A DNA stretch of 64,000 bases from assembly GCA_047967505.1 (NCBI GenBank), contig CM106540.1; one strand, written 5' to 3'. Below the pieces are notes generated by a model. The model did not search any database, was not told where the DNA came from, and saw only the letters and a program-made list of their open reading frames with translations. Made by a program: the position numbers and the translations under genes. Shown one piece after another: positions 51,753 through 63,410 of the stretch. The number at the start of each line of letters is the position of its first letter. The first letter of the stretch is position 1. Source of the stretch: Dipteris shenzhenensis (Eukaryota; Polypodiophyta; Polypodiopsida; Gleicheniales).

Positions 51753-52305
51753 ATTGCTGTATGCAGATGATGTGGCACTTTTGTCTTCCTCAACAGAGGG
51801 GCTCCAGAGACACCTTGACGCCCTACAGTTTTTCTGTGAGTCTCATGATTTGAAGGTCAACCTTGGTAAAACCAAGGTTATGGTCTTCAATACATATCGA
51901 GCCACCATGCACCAGGAGCAATTCACGTTTGATGGGTCACATGTTGAGATACTTTCGTCATACACGTACCTTGGGGTTGTCTTATCCAGACCCATCTTCA
52001 CTATGAGACCCACGATGCAGGCCCGCTTGGGCAGGGGATACGCTTCATTGGCCAGACTAGAGAGGCAGTGCTTCCGCTTGCACTTTCAAGATCCACGAAC
52101 CAAGGGGCTGCTTTTTGACTCCTTGGTCCGTTCAGCGGGGATGTATGGCAGCCCTTGTTGGGGGCTAGACTTGTCGAATATAGAGTGGGCTTGTGTGGAG
52201 CGGCTACAGGTTCTCATGCTATCGCCGATGATTCGCGGTAAGCCATCCGTTCCTCACCAAATCATTCAGGCTGAGTTTTGGTCAGCCCCGTTACAACTAG
52301 ATGCT

Positions 52306-52359
52306 GCATTTCAGGTCATCACGTACCTGTATGCATTTCAGGTCATCACATATCTGTAT
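52306..52359 (+). repeat. 27-bp in-frame tandem duplication
   Basis: GCATTTCAGGTCATCACGTA and its near copy from 52333 give AFQVITYLY twice in the P1 C-terminal region. Confidence 0.9.
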
Positions 52360-53439
52360 CGAGTCAAGGAGTACGAAGATTACATGTCTGGGTGCATCAG
52401 ACTACCATGACTAGCATTGTCCTCTTCTATGGCACTCTCAGCAGGAGGTGACTAGAGATGCTGGTATGCACGCACAGAGAGATGGTTTGAGCAACTCGGG
52501 CTCCACATGGATAGACTACCTTCCAGTATAGTATGGACGCTCGGTTTTCTCCCCTCCTGTCACATGAGGTCAACTAGGTAATGCATGAGGATCTCTTACA
52601 GCTACACACATTCCGGACCTGGTTGGGACCGAGCGAGCTTCCAGTGAATCTCAGCTTCTACAGAGATCACTGCTAGCATATCACATAGGAGGGTTTCATT
52701 GACCCACCAAGAAACATGCAGATCCACTTACCCCCCTCACTGAGGATCTCTATTCGGTAGTTTCGGGTCTCTTCACATAGACTTCATATCAAGAGCAGCA
52801 AAGCAGAGGCCCTACCCAGGAGAGGCGCATATGCACATTATGTGACACATAGGAGGTTGAGACCGAGGAGCACTTCATCTACAGGTTTCCTATTTACTAT
52901 GAGATCCGAGGGCGTGCCTCTACAGAGATAGCTCTAGGGTTTTGTCTTGATTCCTCTCCTATCCAGACCAGAGATGCTTGGCGGCCTTCATCCATGAGGC
53001 AGTCAGGCATCGCGAGAGACTACTTGATCACGGAGACAGGAGCAGACTTCTTCCTTGGCAGATCCATCTTAGAGCTCTATCACGACGTTCTTCTTGCTAG
53101 ATCACACGGTTCCCCACGATACGAGGCCTCGACATGATCGTGACCCACCCTTGTTAGACGCAGAGCTATGATCAGGAGACGTCATAGGGCCACACTGTGA
53201 GCAGCCGACAACACTCTATCGCCGATTTCATGCCTCCATCGCCCCCACCCACCATGATGTCCTAATGTTGGTGATGATGATGATGAGGAGGAGGAGGAGG
53301 AGGAGGAGATTGATATGTAGCCCACCACTGACATGACTATGTTGTACTTAGTACTATCATTTTGCATTTTTTGCACTCTGCATTGGTGTGGATGCTTGTT
53401 TAGTAGCTCCACCCTCACAGCTCGTTTGTACCAAGATTT

Positions 53440-53512
53440 TCACAGTCTCATAGATCCATCGGTATTCTGAGGACTTTAATAAACTTTCTTTCTTTCTTTC
53501 TCTCTCTCTACC
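53440..53512 (+). repeat. LINE P1 3' tail
   Basis: CACAGTCTCATAGATCC, then GAGGACTTTAATAAAC, then TTTC repeats turning into CT repeats. LINE P2 begins at the next base. Confidence 0.9.
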
Positions 53513-56045
53513 CAGGCCCACTACGTGTCACTTGTTTACTGAAGAGAATGTATGGGCTGCCCTTCTCCGACTTCACAACCGGAGATCACTAGATCATGAG
53601 GGACTACGCAATGAGCACTTTGCACATGGGCAAGAGGTCTTGACCCTAGTTCTAGCGCAACTGTTCAACCATGCCATATGCCATGGCTTCCTGCCTATTT
53701 GGAGCACTACCACCATGGTACCGATACACAAGGCAGGTGATCCCATGGACACTGGGAACTATCGTACTCTTATGATTGGCCACACTTTGGCCAAGATATA
53801 TGGGTAGGTACTAGAAAGGGAGGTCATCAAAGCCACATAGATGGTCATGGGCAGCGGACTCTTGGGCAGGCTGGACAATACTCCACCTTGGACCACATCT
53901 TCACCTTGAGGGCTTTCATTGAGGAGACCAAATCGAGGTGCCCAAAAGTCTACACTTGCTTTGTAGACTTTCGTAAGGCATTTGATACTGACCCACACGT
54001 TCCCGCAGGAGTTGCAAGATTTGGGAGGTGATGAGCTGTTAGAGAAAGAGTACATGTCCAAAATGGTCTATCAGATTGGGTTGAAAGCACTATTGGAGTG
54101 AAGCAAGGCTGCCCCCTCTCACCGACTCTCTTCGATCTTTATATTGATGAAATTACATCCTTTATAGATCGAAGTGGCTGACCTGATCGTGTAGATGCTG
54201 CTATATGCAGATGACACAATCCTCATATCATCATCAGCAGAGGGATTGCAGAAACATCTAGAGGCTCTGAAGATGTTCTATAGAGAGAGGGACTTGACAG
54301 TTAACCTTGGAAAGACCCAGGTTATGATCTTCAACACCTTGCACGCAGTGTCCCGGCGACATAGTTTCACGTACCAAGATGAGCTAGTGGATTGCATTCT
54401 TACACATATTTGGGGGTAGTGTTCATCAGACCAGCTTTCACGATGACCCATGCAGCTACAGCACGACTCCCACGAGGGCGGGGTGCCTAGCCCGACTAGA
54501 GAGGCAATGCTTCCAGGCACACTTCCAGGACCCTCTGGCGAAAGGTTGGCTTTTTTACACCTTAGAGCGATCGACGGCCATGTATGCAGTAGTTTTTGGG
54601 GGAGTGACATTTCAGCGACAGAGTGGAAGAGATTTGAGAGGCTACATGTGACTATGGAATCTAGGATGATTCGAAGTAAGCCCTCTGTCCCCCATCAGAG
54701 TATACAGGTAGAGTTTGCAATGACCCCTCTCCAGGCTGATGCCATCTTTTAGACAGTGACATTCCTTCGCAGAGTCTAGGCCTTACCCCAAGGGAGATTG
54801 CCGAGGCTAGCACTAGAGTCTTGTAGGCAACATGCAAAGAGTGGTGTTGATACAGCATGGTACGCACGGATATCCACATGGTTTGGTAGCCACGGCATTC
54901 AGATGGACAGACTTCCCCCCTTTCAGTATAGCATGGATGCACCACCCGAGATGATCCCATGAGATGAGATCAACCATATCATATGGTTGGATCTCCTCCA
55001 GCTTCATACGTCTCGGGCTTGGGGGGACACCGCCAGCAGTTCCCCACCAAGATCCAGTTCTACCATGACTACTTCTTGAGGGTCTTGGAGTATGGTCTCA
55101 TCACCAGACCTCAGTATCTCGAGGATAGGAGAGTCTCACATGCACTAAGGATCGCCATCGGACAGTTGTTGCGATTCGCTAGTCTCATCACATCAGCTGA
55201 GGATTGAGACAGGAAGAGCTGTAGGCATAGCCAGAGAGTAGAGGATCTGAAGACTATGCCCGATGGGAGAGGTCGAGACAGAGGAGCACTTTCTATGTGC
55301 CTGCCCAGTCTACTATGAGATTCGGGGAGGATATCACTGCTTCTTTCAAGAGAAGCATGGCTTTGCTCCGCTTTACACGACTTATCCATTTTCCCAACCA
55401 GGTTTGTGTTGGGCTCAATCTGATTAAGATGCAATGACACAGAGATACACTAATCCGACATACCAGAGAGCAGCAGGAGGCGATGCCACAGGTCACCGAG
55501 ATCGACCGAGCAAAGACACATGTCACAGACTTATGTGCAACTGAGTCAGCTCCTAGGGAGGTTGAGGGAGAGGAGCTTGATGAGAAGTGAGCATCATGGA
55601 TTAGCAGTGAGAGTCACTGCCACGATGTTGCCAGATAAGAGGTGTACACTCCACATGCGGAACAGAGACTGGCCAGAGCAGGCACGATCAAGGTCTGGTC
55701 TGTTTCAGCCCTCCTCAGAGGAGACCGCTAAAGACGAGGCATCAACCTTGATGTAGCCCATTGGATACAGAGATCAAGGAGACCATGCCCTCTGCCACCC
55801 CGAGAGACAGCCCAACAGACACAGATACGAGAGTTCCTCGCATCCCATCAGAGAGCCACAAGGGTGCCTGGATATATGGAGCATGTGCGTGTACTCGAAG
55901 CATTAGCTCTAAGCACCTATTGTGCTATTTGCCACTTTGTTATTTTTCTCACTAGTTTAGCACTTTCACTTTCAACAAGGGCCTTAGTGAGCCCTTTGCT
56001 TCAGCCCTTAACAGCTTGTACGAGTTACTTTTGGTTTTGCTTCAT
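53513..56045 (+). mobile_element. 5'-truncated LINE copy P2
   Basis: Starts in the segment before the RT (TTCHLFTEENVWAALLRLHN at 53525) directly after P1's tail. RT pieces: AGDPMDTGNYRTLMIGHTLA and LLYADDTILISSSAEGLQKH (54197). Frameshifts and a deletion remove much between. The C-terminal segment [18 protein letters not shown] is split over frames ([14 protein letters not shown] at 54660). DRLPPFQYSMDAPPEMIP follows, then VETEEHFLCACPVYYEIRGG at 55275. The 3' UTR-like block GGGCCTTAGTGAGCCC at 55978 also occurs in the fragment at 47620, and the sequence then jumps into P3. Confidence 0.78.
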
Positions 56046-56793
56046 CTTCAGGTGTCCTATGTACTATAAGATCGGAGGATGTTTCCACTGCCTCTTCAGG
56101 GATAGTTATGGGATTTTAGCCCGTTTCCTCTCCTACCTAGACCGGCGGTGTTTGGCAGGTTTCATTCATGAGGCACTTAGACACTGCGAGAGGATACTCC
56201 GAGCACGGAGACAGGAGCAGACTTCTTCCTCGGTTGATCCCTCTTAGAGCTCTATCACGGAGTTCTTTCAGCTAGATCACATGGACCCCAACGAGATGAG
56301 GCCTCGACATGACTATGACCAGGAGCCCGTGACCCGATAGCTCAGACAGAGGGTCGACACACAGATCACACTTGGAGACATCCCCTCCTTGTTTAGAGTC
56401 GGAGCCCGACCGACGGGGGTCACAGTAGCCCTGGTTAGACGCAGAGCTACGACCAGGAGATGTGCCAGGACCGCACCTCTGAGTGGCCGACAACACTCTA
56501 TTGCCGACTTCATGCCTCCACTGCCTCATCCATCCTGATATCTTGTTGTTGCTGGGGATGATGATGATATTGATGATGATGCTGAGATTGATAGATAGTA
56601 GACCATCGACATGACTATGTTCTACTTAGGACTTAGTACTCCCATTCTGCATTTTTGTATTTTTTGCATTGGTATGGATGCTCGTTAAGTAGCTCCACTA
56701 CCACAGCTCATTGTATTAGGATTTTCACAGTCTCATAGACCCATCGGTCTTCCGAAGACTTTAATAAACTTTCTTTCTTTCTTTCTTTCTTTC
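56046..56793 (+). mobile_element. LINE copy P3, 3' end only
   Basis: Restarts in the C-terminal region (FRCPMYYKIGGCFHCLFRDS, CLAGFIHEALRHCERIL), continues with [15 protein letters not shown]-type sequence and a GAT repeat (56556-56585), then the 3' UTR and tail TTAATAAACTTTC(TTTC)n. It repeats a segment already present in P2, so it is a separate copy. Confidence 0.78.
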
Positions 56794-56848
56794 TCATAGG
56801 CCCGCGAGGCCTCTTGAAGACATTAATACATCTCTCTCTCTCTCTGAA
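56794..56848 (+). repeat. orphan LINE 3' tail P4
   Basis: CATAGGCCCGCGAGGCCTC, GAAGACATTAATACATC then CT repeats. A minimal 3' piece of another copy between P3's tail and P5's start. Confidence 0.7.
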
Positions 56849-56874
56849 AAGACTTGGCATTCTTGCAAGACACT

Positions 56875-57435
56875 ATGAAGGGTAAACATGCTGAATTCAC
56901 CTAGAAAATCAAGAGAAAGGCTGCAATTTTAGAATGGAGCAACGTGGTCAAGAAAGGCACTGTTGTTCCCAAGAAAGAGTTCATTTCAGATGCTCTAGAG
57001 GAGGATAAAAGGAGAAACAATAAAGCCCTAAATGTCTTAGTCCGAGGCCTCACAGTAGGAGATACCCCTATGGCAGATGCAAATGCTTTGTTCACTAAAA
57101 TGGGTGTGAACCTGACATGTGAGACGGCTTGGAGAGTTGGAAAGCCCGATGCACCCACAAGGCCACTTGTGATGAAGCTACGAACAGCCATGGATAGGAA
57201 GACCCTCATGAGCACAAGGGTGACCTTGAAAGGAACTCGGATCTACCTGGATGATGACCTCACCCTCCTACAGCAGGAACACCGGAGGGAAGATATGGTA
57301 CACATCATGGCAGCAAGAGAAGCAGGGAAATGGGCTGCATACAGAGATGGTAGAGTGATCATCCGCCGAGAGAGAGGAGATCAGGACCGGGGGGAGAAGG
57401 AAGAAAAGAAAGAGAAAGAGGAGGGTGAATTATGA
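56875..57435 (+). pseudogene. LINE P5 ORF1 (RRM-like RNA-binding protein)
   Basis: ATG at 56875 (MKGKHAEFT), then a TAG at 56902, then an open frame to 57435. LNVLVRGLTVGDTPMADANA and VMKLRTAMDRKTLMSTR suit an RRM-like fold. LKGTRIYLDDDLT and AAREAGKWAAYRDGRVIIRR form the C-terminal domain seen in LINE ORF1 proteins. The tail is rich in E and K. The single TAG is the only lesion seen. An internal start after it would allow translation of most of the protein. Confidence 0.78.
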
Positions 57436-57446
57436 CGGTGCCGGAC

Positions 57447-59130
57447 TAGAGGGACACAAAGTGGACTGAGAATTGCAATGGCACACTCTGGTCTGATCCA
57501 AGTGGTTTCTCAGAGACATACACTGACAGAGATATGGTCTTCTACACTGAGACACATGAGAGCCCCGAGAGAGGATTGCCCACCGTGACAGGATATACAT
57601 GGGAGTCATCTCATAGGAAGGAGATGAGGAGAGACACTGGTGTGCAGGGTTCGGGGGGAGTGGCTATCCTCTTTAGATCACACATGAGACCTTTCATATC
57701 AATGGCATGGAGAGAGGAGCATGCGCAACACATGTAAATACGAGTCCAGCTACCAGACGCACGAGCGATTCTTATAGTAGTGTGCTATTTCCCTCCAGAT
57801 ACCTCATCCTATGCACGTGAGGTCACCATAGAAGGGCACAGTCCATATGAGTCGATTCAGGGTGATATCACCAAATTCTCCAGGAAGGGGGACATCCTTC
57901 TTCTTGGTGACTTCAATGCACGCACAGGGAATAGACAGGTGGGCCTATTGGACTTTGCATCGGATTCCCTCATAGTACCAGAACTAGATGCAGCTGAGCT
58001 CGGAATAGTGAGACATTCTGCCGATGCACGACAGGTGAAAGAGTATGGACGACATCTACTTGAGCTCGGGGCTGTTCATGATTTGATCATTTATAATGGT
58101 CTACAGAGATGGCCATCATTCGGTGGTCTCACTTGTTTCCTACATGGTGGAGGGACAAGCACAGTGGACTACCTCTTGGGTCCCTTGGCCTTTACCTCAC
58201 GCATATACGACATCATTGTGCCCCCTCACCCACTCGGGGCTGATCACTCGTACCTAGCCTTTTGTATCTCTACCACTATGCCAGCCATAGAGAATGTCCC
58301 CCCCGCGCCCACTAGTGTACAGGTTCACTTTGATCATGCCCTGGACCCCATCTATGTGAGCAACTTGGTGAAGGGACTTCCAGCCCTACTACTTCGAGAT
58401 GTTGTAGACCTTGCCCCCGCCTCAAACACCCTTTCCACAGTAGTCATGGGCGCAGCCATCCCCACGACTCAATCTGCGCGTGCCTCACTAGGGAAGATGC
58501 CACAGAATCCCTGGTATGATGATGAATGCAGAGAGATGAGAGCTCACCTCACACGCGAGCCAACCCTTGGCCACTTGACATCACCCGAGGCACAACGGAT
58601 TTCACGGCGACTAAAACGTCGTAAGCGGCGGGCCTTCCTCATCCATAGAATGGACGAGGTGATCAGTTCATTTCGAGGGGGGGATCCCACCATTGGAAGG
58701 GGGCTTCTATCGGAGGGGAAGCCACCTATACCCATCACAGACCCAGGTGTTTGGCACACTTATGCATGCTCCCTTTATGATGTCTCGATGCAGGCACCAC
58801 CTGATATGTCCACTATGCCCCAGCCCACCACTTGCCACTTGTTCACTGCACAGAATGTGTGGGCTGCACTCAGCCGGCTTCATAACTGGAGAGCACCTGA
58901 CCATGAGGGACTATGGACTGAGCACTTTGATCATGGATAGGAGGTCTTGGCTCCGGTACTAGCACAGATGTTCAACCACGCCTTATGTCATGGCTTCCCA
59001 CCCTCATGGAGTAGCACCACCATAGTACCGATACACAGGGCAGGTGACCCCACGAATATCGGGAACTATCGCACTCTCATGATTGGCCACACACTGGCCA
59101 AGATCTATGGATCAATACTGGAGAGGGGCA
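57447..59130 (+). pseudogene. LINE P5 ORF2: endonuclease and start of RT
   Basis: In one frame from [12 protein letters not shown] (57466) to about 59130, with TAA at 57735 and TAG at 58938. Endonuclease motifs: DMVFYTETHE, RRDTGVQGSGGVAILFRS, LLLGDFNARTG (57900), LIIYNGLQRWPSFGGLTC, TSTVDYLLG and GADHSYLAF. The linker includes NPWYDDECREMRAHL and a basic stretch, RRLKRRKRRAFLIHR. RT N-terminal: HNWRAPDHEGL and AGDPTNIGNYRTLMIGHTLA. The 386-codon open part (57780-58940) is the longest uninterrupted piece of this family. Confidence 0.85.
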
Positions 59131-59389
59131 TGTACAGCATGGTTTGCATGCATCACCACATGGTTCGCCAATCGCGGGATTTAGATGGATCGGCTTCCCT
59201 CATCTCAGTATAGCATGGATGCACCACCCGAGTCGATCCCACGAGATGAGATTAACCGCATCATACAGTTAGATCTCCTCCAGCTCCACACATCTCGCAC
59301 TTGGGGGGGGGGACCAGGAGTTCCCCACCCAGCTACTATGACCACTTTCTGAGAGTATCGGAAGACGAGCTCATTATCAGACCTTTTTT

Positions 59390-60660
59390 AGGACTTTGAG
59401 AAACCATGTAGCAGCCAACTTCGCCGCCGCCTACTTGATGTCGACTACTCCCATACCTCCTTCACTCTTGGGTTGGGTGCAAAAGTTTCATCTCACTTTG
59501 GCGATTCTGTTATATCCCCCCCACAAAAAGGATCTGCATTTGGCAATAAGTTTATCCAGTCCCGCCTGACTTGGATGCAACAAGATAGGTAAAAAATGGT
59601 TATGGGATACAAGCAATGGTTGAGTACCATTCTTCTTCCCGCCAGGTTTGATTGAAATCCTCTCCACTTTTCCAGCTGCGTGCTGAGCTTGTTAAGCACC
59701 CAATCCCATTGTTCCTTCATAGACACCTCGAAGCCCATGGGTATGCCAAGTAGTCTGAACACAATGCCTTTATGGATCAGTTGATAGCCTAGGAGATCTA
59801 GCTCAACTTGTGACTTTCCACTGAGAGTGCAATATCCTCTTTTGTTATGATTGATGAGTGAGCCTGATGCTAGACAATATGTTTCCAGACATTCCATAAC
59901 TTCACTCACATCATGAGTGGAGTTTCTAGGCATAAGATTGGTGTCGTCTGCAAATTGTTGCATAACCATCTGCTTCGCAGTAGGTAACTCAATTCCTTTT
60001 ACTGTGCCCTCAGATGTTTTTCAATGAGCAACCAGCCCAATGCGTCCACCGCTATACCATATAAGAGAGGGGAAATGGGGCAGCCTTGCCTAATGGATCT
60101 TTTCAATGAAAAGGTGAAGACATCTCACCATTAATGCACATCTTGTCTGAGCCGTTGGAGAGCAAAAGTTTGACCGTGGAGATGAAAGTCGGCCCTAGTC
60201 CCATGTCTTTCATGGATTGCGTTAGAAAATCCCAATCAAGCCTATCATAAGCTTTATCAAAATCTATTTTGATGAAGCAAATATCTTGACTCGACTCCCT
60301 AGCATGTTCACACCCTTCCCAGATATTTACAACAGCCTCCAGGAGGTGTCTCCCTTTTACGAATCCTTTCTATTCCTGCAAAATCCATCTGTCCATCTTG
60401 TGTTAAATTCTTAGTGCTAAAGCTTTGGCGAAAATTTTGTAGCTGCAGTTAGGCATAGTTAGAGGTCTCCAGTTTTTAATTAAATCCTTTCTTCCTTCTT
60501 TTAGAATAAGTTTGATTATTCCACTATTCAGGTGATCAGGAAGACAAGAGGTGAAGATACTTTCCTGCTACACCTCCATAAGTATGGAGCCTATCCAATC
60601 CCAGAAGACCTTGTAGAACACTATCCTACTGTTCTCCACTGGGTACTAGTGAAAAAGGAA
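59390..60660 (-). pseudogene. L1-type RT fragment nested in LINE P5
   Basis: On the minus strand from about 60640: LNSGIIKLILKEGRKDLIKN, then NYKIFAKALALR-like, GFVKGRHLLEAVVNIWEG, FIKIDFDKAYDRLDWDFL, MVMQQFADDTNLMPRNST (59950), ending GRRMVLNHCLYPITIFYLSC. The ORF at 59493-59969 is open for 158 codons. Truncated at both ends. P5 sequence flanks it. More diverged from the L1 at 28558, so probably a different L1 lineage. Confidence 0.78.
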
Positions 60661-60859
60661 TGACTTTCTGACCTACCTAAGGCTGAGAGACTGACATACG
60701 TGGCTCGTGCCTAACTGTCCCTAGACAAGGGCTCACAATGGGGTCACGGCATACGACAAAATATCCTATCATAGGAACTATTTGCACTTTGTCGATGAAG
60801 CCAGTTGTCACCTTGCACCCAAGTGCAAGGGTGCATGTGACGTTGTATCAGGTTCTTTC

Positions 60860-60922
60860 AACCTCACAAACCCTTAATCTTCCAAAGACTTTTAATAAGC
60901 TTTCTTTCTTTCTTTCCTTTCT
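60860..60922 (+). repeat. LINE P5 3' tail
   Basis: AACCTCACAAACCC, CTTCCAAAGACTTTTAATAAGC, TTTC repeats. It abuts the truncated Copia element. Confidence 0.85.
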
Positions 60923-61129
60923 CCCGATGGCTAACAATTCTGAATGCAGGTGTGTATCAAGGTCAATCTCTAGGTAATACTGTAGACAAACAAGGTTGTA
61001 GCATGCTTCTCTCGATGGTACTGGCATGCCACAACAAATGCCCACTCATCACGAGCAATGTTTGCTGCCTCATGAGCATGTTCAAGGGCAGCAGAGGCAT
61101 TTGTGGCAGCAAGACCTGTTTGCTGTTTT

Positions 61130-62091
61130 GTCTTCTCTGAAGCTATGCGCTTGTGACATTCAGAGATGTCATGACCTCGCTTCTGCGATGATTACAGTGC
61201 TTGCTGCTTTTTCTCTTCACATCTGATGGGCAGAAGTTGATGAAGGTTCAAAAGTCTTGGGCTTGCTGAAATTCTTGCCCCCTTTGCCCTTGGCTCTATG
61301 ATCTGTAGCAAAGGCATGATCTGCATGAATGGAGGAAGCCTGATTGGTGCAGCTTTGCTCCTCTTGCAGGAGAAGAAAAACAAGCTGATTGAAGCTATAG
61401 TGGTTGGGGTTACCCATGGCCACCAGCCTCAATGTCATAGCAAATCCCTAGTATGAGTTAGGGAGCCCATCCAGTGTCGTAGACACTACCTATGAATATG
61501 GGACGATCTCATCAACATTAATGAGCTGCTCTCTAAAATTGCTAATCTTGGTGAGATCGGCATCCATGCTGTCCCCTTCAGTCATCTTAACAATATCCAG
61601 CTGCCTGCGTAAATAGGCAACACAGGCCTCATTACGAATCTGAGAAAGACTGGCCAAATTATCCCATGCATCCTTGGCTGTCTTACAAGACCGAATATGA
61701 GGTATAACCTCCCGCTTACTATTCATAGCAATCACCGCATGTGCCTGTGCATCTCTTTGATCCCAAGGAATCTGTTCAGGTGATGGAGGGTCTCCAGAAG
61801 ACACTACGGGAGTAGTGGTAGATCAACCAGAATTGGCAGACATGGCTGCGGTGGTAGCAAGTATTTGTGACGAAGAGACAAGCCTAGTCTCTGAGCCATT
61901 GACAATACCCCAGAAATTGTGGGATACCAACAGGTGGTGCACCAAGTACAGCCACATGGGATAGTTGGTACCATCATGCTTGTCTTCATGGGCAAGTGCT
62001 CCAAGAAAATGATGGTGAGCCATTGCAAATATAAATCCCCAAAGAAAAAAGAGTGCCCTGCAAATGTCAAAGCCTCAAGGCTACAATGCAA
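61130..62091 (-). pseudogene. Copia gag (UBN2-like) with degenerate zinc knuckle
   Basis: The N-terminal part has KHDGTNYPMWLYLVHHLLVS then FWGIVNGSE, a Copia Gag start. After one in-frame TGA (about 61831), QIPWDQRDAQAHAVIAMNS, KTAKDAWDNLASL and DLTKISNFREQLINVDEIV follow. Further stops lie at 61490 and 61438. The Gag C terminus is rich in K and G. The zinc knuckle equivalent near 61150-61200 (GHDISECHKRIA) has lost its Cys pair region to a stop. Same family as 36190-37110. Confidence 0.8.
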
Positions 62092-63397
62092 TGAGCTGAC
62101 TAAAATCTACAATTGCCAACCCAAAAATGACAGCAAATGCTCTGCAACAGTAGATGCCAAGTAGGCTGCTCAAACACTGAGCAAAATGCACAAGCTGTCC
62201 CCAAAGAGTGACCTGCATAATATATCTGTCCAATCAAAGGACCCTCCTACAAAGGAGTTGTCCTGCAAATGACCAGTCCAAAACAAAGGGCAAATGTCTG
62301 CACATCTGTCCAATGCAAGTTTGAGCTCAATCTGTCCCAAATGTTGGGTGAATGTCAAAATTTTCAATGGATAATAGCCCAAATCAAAGGGCAAATGCAA
62401 ATAGAAGCCAAATCTGGATGTGTCGAGAAAAAGTCACAACAAATGTGGCAAAAGCCCCGAATTTTGAGAGGACAAATATGCCAAAAAGAGGGCAATTTGG
62501 TAAAAGCCCCAATATAAGCTATTTTGCAAATGTGACCAAATCTGCTGCAATTTCTTGCCAATGTCTCTGAAAAAACCCTAGATTTCAGATCAAAGCAGCC
62601 AAATGTCACTCCAATGATGAAAATATTCCACAATCTCCTAGCAATAGCCAAAAACCCCAATTTCGGAGGTGAAATGGAGTCCAAAGAGGGCAAATACTCC
62701 TTCTGAGGAGGGTTTTCTCATGCACCGCATAAAATATTTCTGCCTTGAGTTTTTTCTCTCCCGGGTTTTGTTCGTACTTAAAAGAAGTCTTTTTTATGGG
62801 AAAAAAAAAGAGGACGAATACTGCAAAAGCCCCAAAATGTGACCAAAAGGAGAAAATGTCACTGCAAAATCTGCAAATGTGACACAAAAGCCCCAATTTC
62901 TAGAGCATCATCACCTCAATGTCACTGCAATGTGTGCAAATGTGACATAAAAGAGGGTGAAAAGCTTCAAACCCAATTGTACCGCGCAGATCCGAGTCAA
63001 GAGGTAGAAAATCCCAGCCAAATGGTACTAGAGCTGGTTGGAGCAGCTGGAGGAAGGCCCAAATGACTGAAAAGAATCCAGATCTGAGTAAAAAATCCCA
63101 AAAAAAAAGTCAAAAAATGCTAGAGACAGGTCGTATGAATTTCTGGCAACGTCGCTCTGTACAAGTTCAAAATGATGCGGGACGGTGTCACTGTATATAG
63201 ACAACTCAAAAAATTAGAAAAAAAGCCAAATTCGGACCTGAAAAAGTCAAAAAACTACCACTAGACTGTTTTTCTACTTCAAAGCAGGTTTTTGGCGACA
63301 AAATGAGGCACGGACTAAACTGGAGCAAAATGGTAAGTAGGAGCAATGGGAGGCTGAGTAATGAGCATGGGGGAGGCAGGTAGGAGCAAGAGAACCT
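62092..63397 (-). other. Copia leader with degenerate short repeats
   Basis: No coding signal. The plus strand repeats variants of AAAGGGCAAATG (62284, 62383, 62473, 62675) and AAAGCCCCAATTT (around 62450, 62505, 62650, 62830, 62890). Lies between the primer site and gag. Confidence 0.55.
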
Positions 63398-63409
63398 GCT
63401 CTGGTACCA
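63398..63409 (-). other. primer binding site of the Copia element
   Basis: The reverse complement reads TGGTACCAGAGC, one base off the plant initiator-Met-tRNA site TGGTATCAGAGC. Confidence 0.75.
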
Positions 63410-63410
63410 T

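Larger units (their letters stand above)
48442..53512 (+). mobile_element. TTTC-tailed-family LINE copy P1
   Basis: Contains the endonuclease ([31 protein letters not shown], a frameshift near 48840, [33 protein letters not shown]), a linker (NSWYDDESKALHRQ), a nested L1 fragment (49690-50390), the RT ([67 protein letters not shown] at 51760), and the conserved C-terminal segment to 52410. A degraded end follows, with a GAT/GAG repeat at 53270-53312, and the 3' tail AATAAACTTTC(TTTC)n. Two internal duplications (456 bp and 27 bp) and many stops are present. Clade uncertain; the APE-type, microsatellite-tailed layout recalls RTE/CR1-like LINEs. Confidence 0.87.
56849..60922 (+). mobile_element. 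LINE copy P5 with ORF1, endonuclease and tail; RT core deleted
   Basis: The best-preserved member of the family. ORF1 (56875-57435) and ORF2 N-terminal half (57447-59130) are followed by a deletion that jumps from SILERG (RT start) to AWFACITTWF-like C-terminal sequence, removing all RT catalytic motifs. A minus-strand L1 fragment (59390-60660) is inserted. The 3' UTR and tail (60690-60922: CTTCCAAAGACTTTTAATAAGC then TTTC repeats) complete the copy. It starts right after tail P4. Confidence 0.83.

Noticed and set aside
53270-53312. GAT/GAG repeat read as an acidic protein tail
   Set aside because: It lies after many stops in the 3' part of LINE P1 and recurs as a simple repeat in the same place in P3, so it is best treated as a 3' UTR microsatellite.
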